From Candidatus Omnitrophota bacterium (lineage in GTDB: Bacteria > Omnitrophota > Koll11 > Gygaellales > Profunditerraquicolaceae), in NCBI GenBank assembly GCA_028712045.1, contig JAQTRA010000045.1, forward strand, positions 1-7,255: 7,255 nucleotides of DNA. The letters run 5' to 3'. The translations under genes and the position numbers were made by a program. A model generated the notes under the pieces. It saw nothing but the letters and a program-made list of their open reading frames with translations. It did no database searches and was not told the DNA's origin. Shown piece by piece: positions 1 to 6,181 of this stretch. Numbering within the stretch: the stretch's first letter is position 1; each line of letters starts with the position of its first letter.

Positions 1-1
1 G

Positions 2-943
2 GCCATCCTGCAATTCGGGGATAACCTGCCTCAGGTGGAAAAATATTTAAATTTAGAGGGCCAGGCCTGGGAAAGATTAATCCTGCTGCGTGAAGCAGAA
101 AAACGCAGGTTAAGCGTAAGCGATCAGTTGGTCATTGACACCATCCAGAAAGCGGTTTATTTCCAAAAAAAAGGCGTATTTGATGATCGAACTTACAATG
201 AGATCCTGCGTTATGTTTTCCGCTTGCCACCGCGCACCTTTGAAGAACAACTGCGCCAGAACCTGATTTTAGCTAAACTTTACAGCCAGATTACTGATAA
301 CGTAAAAATAGATGCTGCTCAGATTCGCCAGGAATGGTTGAAAATTAATGAAGAAATCAGTATCTATTACATTGCCAGTTTATATGCTGAATTTGCCAAG
401 AAAATTAAGCCAAGTGATAAAGAGATTGGTGCTTATTATGATAAAAATAAAGAAACATTTAAAGAACTTCCGGGTGCGGACAAAACCAAGAAACCCGGAC
501 GCATTCTGGAATTATCCGAAGTAAAAGATAAAATTAAGGAAATTTTAATTAAGGAAGAATCCGTCAAAATTGCTCAAAGTAAAATAAATGAGTGCGTTGA
601 AAAATTAAAAACTCAGCCATTTAATCAGGTATCCGGCAGCAGCAGCAAAATTGGTTTAAAAACAGGCCAGACCAAATTCTTTAAATCTACTGATAAGTTG
701 GATATCCTCGGGCCGGGGCAAATTTTCTGGGACGCAGCAAAAAAATCAAAAGAAAATCAGGCAAGTGATATGTTCTCAGATAACCAGGGCTATTATATCG
801 TTAAGCTTAAAGCCACCCAGCCGGTTGATGAAGCTAAATTCGCAAAAGAAAAGAATGAACTTGGCGAGAATTTATTAAATCAGGAGAAAAATAAGGTTTT
901 TGCTAAGTTTACTGAAGAGATCAAGAAAAAAGCGCAAAAATAA
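2..943 (+). CDS. SurA/PpiD-like periplasmic chaperone without parvulin domain (5' partial)
   Basis: The frame is open to the left window edge, so the gene starts outside; 313 codons are visible. A GTG at 35 lies in frame but has no reason to be the start. The visible N-terminal part reads as a SurA_N-type helical chaperone domain: AWERLILLREAEKR, then the VFDDRTYNEILR and TFEEQLRQNLIL helices (about residues 58-92), ending in a YYDKNKETF segment (145-153) like the one that precedes the parvulin domain in PpiD. The roughly 100-residue parvulin fold is absent: only about 15 residues (154-168) precede a helix like the one that normally follows it. The last part (GYYIVKLKATQPVDEAKF, then a lysine-rich coiled segment) matches the usual PpiD C-terminus. 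By family, it would help fold exported or outer-membrane proteins. Any signal peptide or membrane anchor lies upstream of the window. No enzyme activity is expected. Confidence 0.75.
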   Translation, partial: AILQFGDNLPQVEKYLNLEGQAWERLILLREAEKRRLSVSDQLVIDTIQKAVYFQKKGVFDDRTYNEILRYVFRLPPRTFEEQLRQNLILAKLYSQITDNVKIDAAQIRQEWLKINEEISIYYIASLYAEFAKKIKPSDKEIGAYYDKNKETFKELPGADKTKKPGRILELSEVKDKIKEILIKEESVKIAQSKINECVEKLKTQPFNQVSGSSSKIGLKTGQTKFFKSTDKLDILGPGQIFWDAAKKSKENQASDMFSDNQGYYIVKLKATQPVDEAKFAKEKNELGENLLNQEKNKVFAKFTEEIKKKAQK

Positions 944-991
944 ATTGGGGTCGGATCTATTTTTCGTAGAAAAATAGATCCGACCCCAATT
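943..991. repeat. Perfect 23-bp inverted repeat (REP/MITE-like hairpin, possible bidirectional terminator)
   Basis: The left arm (943-965) and right arm (969-991) are exact reverse complements separated by GTA. Each arm carries GGGGTCGGATC followed by TATTTTTC towards the loop. The element begins at the last base of the plus-strand stop codon and ends one base short of the minus-strand ferredoxin stop codon, so it is essentially the whole intergenic region between two convergent genes. In the minus direction a T-rich stretch follows the stem (AATTTATTTTTG), which could help termination; in the plus direction there is no clean U-tract. The sequence recalls GGGGTC-type palindromes associated with REP-mobilising Y1 transposases in environmental genomes. 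That link is from memory and no transposase is in the window. Confidence 0.8.
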
Positions 992-992
992 A

Positions 993-1178
993 TTAAGCGC
1001 TTATTTTTATGGAATTAACCGGGCAAGAATCCGCAACTTCCTGAAGATTACAAGACGCGCAAACCTGCACCAAAACATGAGCTATACCATCGCCCTGTAC
1101 CTGAAAAACATCCGGGCATGACTGCTCGCATAACCCGCAACCTACACATGTCGAAGCATCAACGGTAACTTTTGCCAT
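993..1178 (-). CDS. Single-cluster [4Fe-4S] ferredoxin
   Basis: A 61-residue protein with one CxxCxxC motif (C11, C14, C17) and a distant C52-P53, the ligand set of monocluster ferredoxins such as those of Thermotoga and Desulfovibrio. C21 and C43 are placed like the pair that forms a disulfide in Thermotoga ferredoxin; C40 is an extra cysteine. The length is typical and the protein is soluble, cytoplasmic and acidic. ATG at 1178 is preceded by AGGAG at a normal distance (AGGAGAGAATTATG). It starts 12 nt after the ferritin-like gene and is the last gene of the por unit, so it is the natural electron acceptor (or donor) of the PorGDAB enzyme. The partner assignment is inference from position; the ferredoxin call itself is firm. 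Confidence 0.93.
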   Translation of the reverse strand: MAKVTVDASTCVGCGLCEQSCPDVFQVQGDGIAHVLVQVCASCNLQEVADSCPVNSIKISA

Positions 1179-1190
1179 AATTCTCTCCTA

Positions 1191-1670
1191 TTATCTTTCC
1201 AACAAATTTTCAAACATCTCTTCGTGGCTTACTTCTTCGCTCAAAATATGCGTAACTAACTGGTAAGTAACATTATCCTTACCAAAAGTCTTCTTAGCAA
1301 TTTTATTATAAACTTCAATTGCCCCGGCTTCGGCTTCAGCCACAATACGGATAATCCGGTTCAGGTCAGCAGTATTTTTCGGTGGAGTAAGATACGCGGC
1401 ATTAGCTCCCTTTTCTAAATCCATCGGGTTAGCTACCGGAACATCGCCTAATTTAGTAATTAAATCCGCTAATTCCCCGGCATGTTCTAATTCATCTTTA
1501 GCTAATTTCTCAAGCATCTCCTGCATATCTTCATAAGCCCGGCCGGAAACTGTTTTCGCCATATACCAATAAAGATAAAATGCCAACCATTCGTCGCAAT
1601 ACGCCTTATTTAGATCCTTCACTAAATCCTTTAAGCTTAAATCCACTATTGCTCTTGCTTGCTTTCCCAT
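1191..1670 (-). CDS. Ferritin-like diiron protein (bacterioferritin/Dps-like)
   Basis: A 159-residue four-helix protein. Diiron ligand motifs are visible in all four helices: E27 (DEWLAFYLYW), E60xxH63 (DELEH), an E112/E114 helix (AEAEAGAIEVY) and E146xxH149 (EEVSH). This is the ferritin-like superfamily pattern; the size and sequence fit COG2193-type or Dps-like ferritins, not rubrerythrin, because there is no rubredoxin CxxC domain. There is one cysteine (C25), so the thioferritin cysteine pair of archaeal Dps-like proteins is not present. The start at 1670 is chosen because AAGGAGG lies 5 nt upstream; a longer reading from 1706 would add 12 residues encoded across this site and an upstream hairpin. 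It sits between porB and ferredoxin, which suggests iron storage or peroxide removal protecting the Fe-S enzyme, or an iron supply for it. That role is inference. Confidence 0.85.
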   Translation of the reverse strand: MGKQARAIVDLSLKDLVKDLNKAYCDEWLAFYLYWYMAKTVSGRAYEDMQEMLEKLAKDELEHAGELADLITKLGDVPVANPMDLEKGANAAYLTPPKNTADLNRIIRIVAEAEAGAIEVYNKIAKKTFGKDNVTYQLVTHILSEEVSHEEMFENLLER

Positions 1671-1675
1671 GTTAC

Positions 1676-1682
1676 CCTCCTT
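1676..1682 (-). promoter_or_regulatory. Strong Shine-Dalgarno that fixes the ferritin start
   Basis: On the minus strand this reads AAGGAGG, a near-perfect anti-16S match, followed by GTAAC and the ATG at 1670. It is the strongest ribosome binding site in the unit and rules out the ATG at 1706, which has no comparable site. Confidence 0.85.
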
Positions 1683-1695
1683 GCGCAGCAGCGCG

Positions 1696-1722
1696 TACCG
1701 GCTCATCAGATAAAGCCGGGTA
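1696..1722 (-). other. Small hairpin between porB and the ferritin gene
   Basis: In the minus-strand transcript TACCCGGCT pairs with AGCCGGTA (8 base pairs with one bulged C) around a 10-nt loop. A second 4-bp GCGC stem (1683-1694) lies between it and the ferritin ribosome binding site. There is no U-tract, so it is not an intrinsic terminator. It could be an RNA-processing or stability element separating porB from the ferritin and ferredoxin messages. Function unproven. Confidence 0.4.
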
Positions 1723-1726
1723 TTGC

Positions 1727-2611
1727 TTAAGCTTCTAACTTAAGGCCATACTTCTTGATATTACTATCTGCAATCTCCTGTATTTTTTTAATCTCTTCAG
1801 GATTATTAAGCAGATGTTTAAATCTACCCTGGCTCTTTAAATATTCTTCTACCGGCTTAGGGGCAATCTGCCGGCGATTAGCTAAAACACCGTTTTCGTA
1901 TTCAAATAAAGGATAAAGCCCGGTCTCGACCGCTAATTTTGCTACCGGTAGCATCTGATTAGTTTCGTGCCTCCAGCCTAACGGACAAGGAACATGGATT
2001 TGGATATATTTAGGGCCTTTAATTGAAATGGCTTTTTTTACTTTACGTGTTAAATCCTGCGGAAAACCCGCGGAAGCGGTTGCCACATAAGGAATGCCGT
2101 GCGCGTTACAGATCTCCGGAACAGGTTTTTTCGGACGGATATTTCCCGCAGAGCGCGCGCCTGACGGGCTAGTCGTGGTATTAGTATCAAAAGGAGTTAG
2201 TCCGCTGCGCTGAATTCCGGTATTCATATAAGCTTCATTATCATAACAAACATATAAAATATCATGGCCACGCTCAAGCATCCCGCTTAAAGCCTGCAAA
2301 CCAATATCACCGCTTGAACCGTCTCCGCCCTGGGCAATAACATTAATCTTATCTTTTTTACCTAAATATATCAGAGCTGCCTCGATACCTGAAGCCACTG
2401 CCGCGGAATTTTCGAACAAAGAGTGGATCCAGGGAACTCCCCAGGCAGTTTCCGGATATTTAGTAGTAAAAACTTCCAAACAACCGGTATTATTAGCAAT
2501 AATTGTATTTGCTCCGGCCGCTTCAATCACCAAACGTGCGGCAATCGCCTGGCCGCAACCCGCGCAAGCAGTATGTCCGGATTTGAATAAAGGTAAAGGG
2601 CTATTTTCCAT
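1727..2611 (-). CDS. porB: Pyruvate:ferredoxin oxidoreductase, beta subunit (TPP-binding)
   Basis: A 294-residue protein that binds thiamine diphosphate and the proximal [4Fe-4S] cluster of the oxidoreductase. Cluster cysteines are visible at C16 and C19 (ACAGCG), C44 (NTGC) and C209 (HVPCPLGW), as in PorB. The TPP/Mg motif starts at GGDG (95-98) and ends in the YDNEAYMNTG segment (123-132). The long NTTTSPSG segment and the C-terminal region also match PorB. Length is normal for the separate-subunit enzyme. The ATG overlaps the 3' end of porA by 11 nt, with AAGGAAGAAT just upstream inside porA, so translation is probably coupled. Together with PorA it converts pyruvate and CoA to acetyl-CoA and CO2. 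A 2-oxoisovalerate or 2-oxoglutarate enzyme is less likely: the cysteine pattern and the PNIW-like context in PorA favour pyruvate. Confidence 0.95.
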   Translation of the reverse strand: MENSPLPLFKSGHTACAGCGQAIAARLVIEAAGANTIIANNTGCLEVFTTKYPETAWGVPWIHSLFENSAAVASGIEAALIYLGKKDKINVIAQGGDGSSGDIGLQALSGMLERGHDILYVCYDNEAYMNTGIQRSGLTPFDTNTTTSPSGARSAGNIRPKKPVPEICNAHGIPYVATASAGFPQDLTRKVKKAISIKGPKYIQIHVPCPLGWRHETNQMLPVAKLAVETGLYPLFEYENGVLANRRQIAPKPVEEYLKSQGRFKHLLNNPEEIKKIQEIADSNIKKYGLKLEA

Positions 2612-3788
2612 ATTCTTCCTTAAGCAATTCTGGCTTTAAGTCTATAAAATCAGAATTAACTTCCTTGGCCGTCAATCTTCTAAATACTTCATGTATAGAT
2701 TCCAAAGTTATATCTCTTCCGCCTAAACCGGCAACAAAACTACTGATTACTTGCGGGCCTTTCTTTTTCCCGTAAAATGCAGCTTTCATATCCACGGCAA
2801 TCGGCGCGTAAGCCCCCAAAGAAACTGCTTTATCTAAAACCGCTACCTTGGCAACATCTTTTAAGGCTTCGTAAACCCGGGCATAGGGAAATGGGCGATA
2901 AGTAATGATGCGTAAGAGCCCAACCTTTTTACCTTTGGCGCGCTGCTCATCTATCACTTCCTTAATCGTTCCGCAGACCGAGCCCATGGCAACAATAACT
3001 TTATCCGCATCTTTAGTCTGATACTCTTCGACCAATAAATCTTTATAATCCCGGCCAAAAACCGTGTTAAACTCACTGCTAATTTCCGCTAAATAATCTA
3101 TCGAAGTTTTCATTGTTTCCTGAATAGCATAGCGTGCTTCCATATAATAATCCGGATCAGCTAAAAGCCCCATCGAAATAGGCTCAGCCGGGTCTAATTT
3201 ATATAAAGGAGTATAAACGGGTAAAAATTTATTTACTTTATCCTGCTCGGGCATATCCACTGTTTCCATGCCATGGGTCAGGATAAAGCCATCCATACAA
3301 ACCATTACCGGTAACATTACCCGCTTATCTTCGGCTAAACGATAAGCCAGTAAATGAAAATCCACTGCCTCCTGGTTATCCTCAGCATAAATCTGGATCC
3401 ATCCGGCATCGCGCAAAGATAAAGAATCCTGCTGGTCATTCCAGATATTGATCGGAGCGCTGATCGCGCGATTGGCGCAAGTCATTACTACCGGCAGGCG
3501 CATTCCGGCGATATTAAAAACTACCTCCTGCATATAAAATAAACCCTGCGAACTGGTCGCCGTATAAACGCGGACTCCGGTGGCGGATGCGCCCAAAACT
3601 ACGCTCGCGGCGGAATGCTCACTTTCAACATTGACAAATTGCGCAGTTAATTCATTATTGGCCACCATCTGCGCCAGGTCTTCAACAATATGTGTCTGAG
3701 GTGTTATCGGATAAGCAGAAATCACTCCTGGTTTACAGGCTTTGATTATTTCTGCTACCGCATGTGACCCCTCTATAAATTCCTTCAT
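2601..3788 (-). CDS. porA: Pyruvate:ferredoxin oxidoreductase, alpha subunit
   Basis: A 395-residue subunit of normal length for PorA. The N-terminal pyrimidine-binding domain has AYPITPQT (25-32), the ESEHSA motif carrying the TPP-activating glutamate region (55-60), and SSQGL (79-83). T29 in PITP and R107 (NRAISAPINIW) sit where the pyruvate-contacting Thr and Arg lie in characterised PFORs (Thr31 and Arg114 in the single-chain enzyme), which supports pyruvate as substrate. The C-terminal part (IVAMGSVCGTIKEVID, then LLRIITYRPFP) is the transketolase C-like domain. It starts 4 nt inside porD (ATGA overlap), with AGGTGAGGA as ribosome site, and overlaps porB by 11 nt. The full enzyme is cytoplasmic and oxygen-sensitive; direction (pyruvate oxidation or reductive synthesis) cannot be read from the sequence. 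Confidence 0.95.
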   Translation of the reverse strand: MKEFIEGSHAVAEIIKACKPGVISAYPITPQTHIVEDLAQMVANNELTAQFVNVESEHSAASVVLGASATGVRVYTATSSQGLFYMQEVVFNIAGMRLPVVMTCANRAISAPINIWNDQQDSLSLRDAGWIQIYAEDNQEAVDFHLLAYRLAEDKRVMLPVMVCMDGFILTHGMETVDMPEQDKVNKFLPVYTPLYKLDPAEPISMGLLADPDYYMEARYAIQETMKTSIDYLAEISSEFNTVFGRDYKDLLVEEYQTKDADKVIVAMGSVCGTIKEVIDEQRAKGKKVGLLRIITYRPFPYARVYEALKDVAKVAVLDKAVSLGAYAPIAVDMKAAFYGKKKGPQVISSFVAGLGGRDITLESIHEVFRRLTAKEVNSDFIDLKPELLKEEYGK

Positions 3789-4057
3789 TTATCCTCACCT
3801 TTAGATTCTTCCGGCACCATGGCGATATCTTTTTTAGGGCAGATATCCGCGCATACCCCGCAACCTTTACAAAAATTATAATCCGCCCAAAAAGCGTTTT
3901 TTTCTTTTCCGTGTACGCAGCCTTCCGGACAGATCATTAAACACATCTTACAGGCAATACAATCCTTATGTAAATAATGCGGCCTTAGCTGCGTCCTCCA
4001 GCTGCCGGTTTTATCGCCTTTACTTTCCGATGGTTTTACGTTTAAGGGGCCGAACAT
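3785..4057 (-). CDS. porD: Pyruvate:ferredoxin oxidoreductase, delta subunit (2x[4Fe-4S])
   Basis: A 90-residue ferredoxin-type subunit. Cluster motif one is C33xxC36xxC39xxxC43 followed by P44, with an extra C47; motif two is C63xxC66xxC69xxxC73 with P74. The upstream GSWR (18-21) followed by RPHYLHKDC is the typical PorD lead-in and distinguishes it from a free ferredoxin. It passes electrons from the PorB cluster to external ferredoxin. It starts one base after the porG stop (TAA-A-ATG) and its end overlaps porA by 4 nt, so the subunits are probably made in fixed ratio by coupled translation. Confidence 0.94.
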   Translation of the reverse strand: MFGPLNVKPSESKGDKTGSWRTQLRPHYLHKDCIACKMCLMICPEGCVHGKEKNAFWADYNFCKGCGVCADICPKKDIAMVPEESKGEDK

Positions 4058-4058
4058 T

Positions 4059-4610
4059 TTATCCTTTTAATTTATTTTTAATGAATTCAAAACCTTCTTT
4101 AATCGCCTGAATATTACCTTCCTGGGCTTTACCCTGGAACCTCTTTTTAACCACTTCAATAAGATTATCCAACTTAAGTTCCCCGGTAGCCGCAGCAAAA
4201 GCACCGATCAGGGTAGTATTTCCTAAAGGACGGCCGATATTCCTTAAAGCAATTTCATTAGCCGGGACCAAAAAAGCTTTCTGCTTGGCTTTAAGCTTAG
4301 GTAATTCCATATCATCTTTGCCGTTAATAATCGCTATTCCATCCTCTTTTAACCCGGAAAAACAGTTAAACCCGCGCATCAGCGTGGGATCAACGATAAT
4401 TACGTAATCAGGCTCATAAATCTGGCTGCGCAGCCGCACGGGGTCGCTATCCACACGCACAAAAGCATTCATCGGCGCACCCATCCTGGCTGCTCCGAAG
4501 TTAGGGAAAGCATAAGGGTATTTACCCTCGTTAAAATAGCTAAACCCGATTAAGGTTGCGGTAGTGATTGCGCCCTGGCCTGCCCGGGCATGGATTCTGA
4601 TTTCTTTCAT
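4059..4610 (-). CDS. porG: Pyruvate:ferredoxin oxidoreductase, gamma subunit
   Basis: A 183-residue gamma subunit, the first gene of the por unit. The N-terminus has the ARAGQGAITTA motif of the family (glycine-rich loop, residues 8-18). It continues with FGAARMGAPMNAFVRVD (38-54), then EPDYVIIVDPTL and the LGNTTLIGAFAAATG segment, all standard for PorG and the gamma domain of PFOR. A weak AGGGA lies 10 nt before the ATG. It is preceded by a consensus promoter at 4652-4680 and followed by porD after a single base. The order gamma-delta-alpha-beta as four separate genes is the layout known from thermophilic archaea and Thermotoga, in contrast to the single fused chain of many mesophilic anaerobes. 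Confidence 0.94.
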   Translation of the reverse strand: MKEIRIHARAGQGAITTATLIGFSYFNEGKYPYAFPNFGAARMGAPMNAFVRVDSDPVRLRSQIYEPDYVIIVDPTLMRGFNCFSGLKEDGIAIINGKDDMELPKLKAKQKAFLVPANEIALRNIGRPLGNTTLIGAFAAATGELKLDNLIEVVKKRFQGKAQEGNIQAIKEGFEFIKNKLKG

Positions 4611-4651
4611 ATTGTTTTATTCCCTGAAAAAATGAAGTACAAAGTTTTTTA

Positions 4652-4680
4652 ATTATATAGCTTAAGCCTAACCTTGTCAA
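4652..4680 (-). promoter_or_regulatory. Exact-consensus sigma-70 promoter of the por unit
   Basis: On the minus strand TTGACA (4680-4675) and TATAAT (4657-4652) are separated by exactly 17 nt, a full consensus match. An A/T-rich stretch just upstream (about 4681-4693), at the end of the methyltransferase gene, is UP-element-like. The start point would fall near 4645, leaving a leader of about 35 nt before porG. The spacer contains the palindrome GCTTAAGC (4660-4667), a possible operator position, but nothing identifies a regulator. There is no extended -10 TG. Confidence 0.85.
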
Positions 4681-4691
4681 ATGATTTATTT

Positions 4692-5720
4692 TTAGAGGTT
4701 TTTACGGATAAAAGCTGAAGTTTGGTTAAGTAGGGTTAAAATACCTTGTGCATCTTGCACTTTTAAGGTGCCTAAACCGCAAGCCGGGCTGATCATCAGC
4801 CTTTCCAGGAGAAGTTCCCGGTCAATACCCTTCTTCACCAGGATATCCAAGCCGGATTTTATCTTTTGGGTCAGCCCTTCCGGGGTTTGGCTCAAATTAT
4901 AACCCTGGGTAGGGACAATCCCCCAGCAGATAATCCCTCCTTTTTTCAAAAAACTATTCAAATGATCCGCATACAACACGAATCTCTCCTGAAACTCAAA
5001 AGCATCAAAATTGACCATATCAATACCGCTATCCATCAGCATGGACCAATCTGTATTACCGCAACAATGCACTCCAACCAGGCAGTTTTGGGATTTCAAG
5101 CTACTGGCCAGCTCAGAAAAAACATCAATTACGTCATTACGGTTAACCGGCGTATAAGCCGAACCTACACAAGCCAAATATGGCTCATCAAAAAACATTA
5201 TGATCTTCTTCTTGAGCTCCCTAAAGTATTCAAGCTGCCAAAGCGCTTTCATACTTAAACCTTTAACCATGGCCTGCATTAATACTTGATCATGCAAAAT
5301 AGAATTGCCATTTGCATCATTTATTCCCGAACAAAAAGTAAACGGCCCGGTAACCTGGCACTTGATAAATTCCACCTTAGTTAAATCTATCCTTTTAATC
5401 TGTTGGTAAAAAGCATACAAACCCCTGGCAAAATCCGGGCTGATCTTAAAATAGGGTAAATCCTGGGCAATAAACTTCTCATAAAATATTTCCAGCTCTT
5501 TTTCCTTATCCACCGGAGCAAAACGCAAACCGCTGGAATCAATTTTAAGCCCGGGCAAATTCTCCGAAAACTGCGCGATCATCCCTTCACGCATATCGAT
5601 TTTAGGCAGTTGCGGCCAAAAAGGCGCAACCGGCAGCTGGCGTAAAATCAAATCCACTGCTTTTTGCGCGTCAATTAAAGGCAAGCTGCCAATACCAGTG
5701 GCTAAACCCTTAAAATTCAT
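4692..5720 (-). CDS. MetE-like (core methionine-synthase-type) zinc methyltransferase, UROD/MetE superfamily
   Basis: A 342-residue TIM-barrel protein resembling the C-terminal catalytic domain of cobalamin-independent methionine synthase, without the MetE N-terminal domain. Visible marks are ATGIGSLP (7-14), KCQVTGPFTF (120-129), FDEP (177-180), VHCCGNTDW (217-225) and SPACGLGT (311-318). H218, C220 and C314 match the MetE zinc ligands; the fourth ligand position, Glu in MetE, appears to be D239 (MVNFDAFEF). By family it would move a methyl group to a thiol such as homocysteine, perhaps from a corrinoid protein or methylcobalamin, as described for short folate-independent MetE relatives. The donor cannot be read from sequence. 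True uroporphyrinogen decarboxylase is unlikely because that enzyme does not use these Cys/His ligands. ATG overlaps the preceding gene by 4 nt, with AAGGAG upstream. It is last in its operon and ends at the edge of the por promoter. Confidence 0.75.
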   Translation of the reverse strand: MNFKGLATGIGSLPLIDAQKAVDLILRQLPVAPFWPQLPKIDMREGMIAQFSENLPGLKIDSSGLRFAPVDKEKELEIFYEKFIAQDLPYFKISPDFARGLYAFYQQIKRIDLTKVEFIKCQVTGPFTFCSGINDANGNSILHDQVLMQAMVKGLSMKALWQLEYFRELKKKIIMFFDEPYLACVGSAYTPVNRNDVIDVFSELASSLKSQNCLVGVHCCGNTDWSMLMDSGIDMVNFDAFEFQERFVLYADHLNSFLKKGGIICWGIVPTQGYNLSQTPEGLTQKIKSGLDILVKKGIDRELLLERLMISPACGLGTLKVQDAQGILTLLNQTSAFIRKNL

Positions 5721-6181
5721 ACCCTCTCTCTCCTTAATGTTCCGCTTGGCCGAATCTCCACAACCTCTTCCACTTTTACTTTTAAAATTATAAACTGCTC
5801 CGGGCTAGCCACTTCATAGGCTTTATGCGCCTGGCCTTTGACAACTCCGTCCATAACTCTCTTAGTAGATAAATCAATCTGTTTATCCTGCAGCTCTTTA
5901 AGTATGCCGTCATATTCAGCCCCAGAATCAATTATTTCGACTTTTCCGTTAATCTGATAACCCACCAGGGTATTACTATCAATGAAAGAAAGCGAAGCCT
6001 GAGGATTAATCTGTAAATTCTGAAACGTCCGGCCGATAATATAATCTACTAAATAAATCCGGTCCCTTTCTACTTTTAATATAAACTTAGGAGCAGCATT
6101 CGGCCGGGCTTTTAAATCACAAGTTGCCACGCTGATAAACTCCCGGGCCTCAATAAGTTCCTGGATATTTTTGTTAATCAT
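5717..6181 (-). CDS. PNPOx-like flavin-binding split-barrel protein
   Basis: A 154-residue protein of the pyridoxamine 5'-phosphate oxidase-related FMN-binding fold. The pattern is FISVATCDLKARPNAAPKF (15-33), then RIYLVDYIIGRTFQNLQINP (41-60) and QASLSFIDSN (61-70), a typical split-barrel run of strands with the Arg-Thr FMN-phosphate contact region. It is shorter than true PdxH and lacks its C-terminal substrate motif, so vitamin B6 synthesis is unlikely; flavin, F420 or heme binding are the family options. The ATG overlaps the Minf_1886-like gene by 4 nt and has no clear ribosome site, so it probably depends on coupled translation; its own stop overlaps the methyltransferase start by 4 nt. 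A redox partner for its neighbours is inference. Confidence 0.8.
   Translation of the reverse strand: MINKNIQELIEAREFISVATCDLKARPNAAPKFILKVERDRIYLVDYIIGRTFQNLQINPQASLSFIDSNTLVGYQINGKVEIIDSGAEYDGILKELQDKQIDLSTKRVMDGVVKGQAHKAYEVASPEQFIILKVKVEEVVEIRPSGTLRRERV

Noticed and set aside
35..37. GTG as start codon of the left-edge gene
   Set aside because: The frame stays open to base 2 with protein-like residues, and there is no ribosome site before it; the gene is cut by the window edge.
943..991. Classical intrinsic terminator of the plus-strand gene only
   Set aside because: No U-tract follows the stem in the plus direction and the arms are perfect over 23 bp, so a dispersed palindromic element, possibly used as terminator, is the better description.
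1671..1706. 12-residue N-terminal extension of the ferritin-like protein
   Set aside because: The ATG at 1706 lies within a hairpin and lacks a ribosome site, whereas AAGGAGG stands 5 nt before the ATG at 1670, where the homologous sequence begins.
4866..5258. 130-codon open frame on the plus strand
   Set aside because: It lies antisense inside the MetE-like gene, has no recognisable motifs, and the minus-strand frame has clear family signatures.
4692..5720. Annotation as uroporphyrinogen decarboxylase (hemE)
   Set aside because: The HxC and SPACGL motifs fit a zinc methyltransferase of the MetE type, and no heme-pathway gene is nearby.
5717..6181. Annotation as PdxH, pyridoxamine-phosphate oxidase
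   Set aside because: Too short and lacking the PdxH C-terminal substrate-binding region; only the general FMN split-barrel fold is supported.
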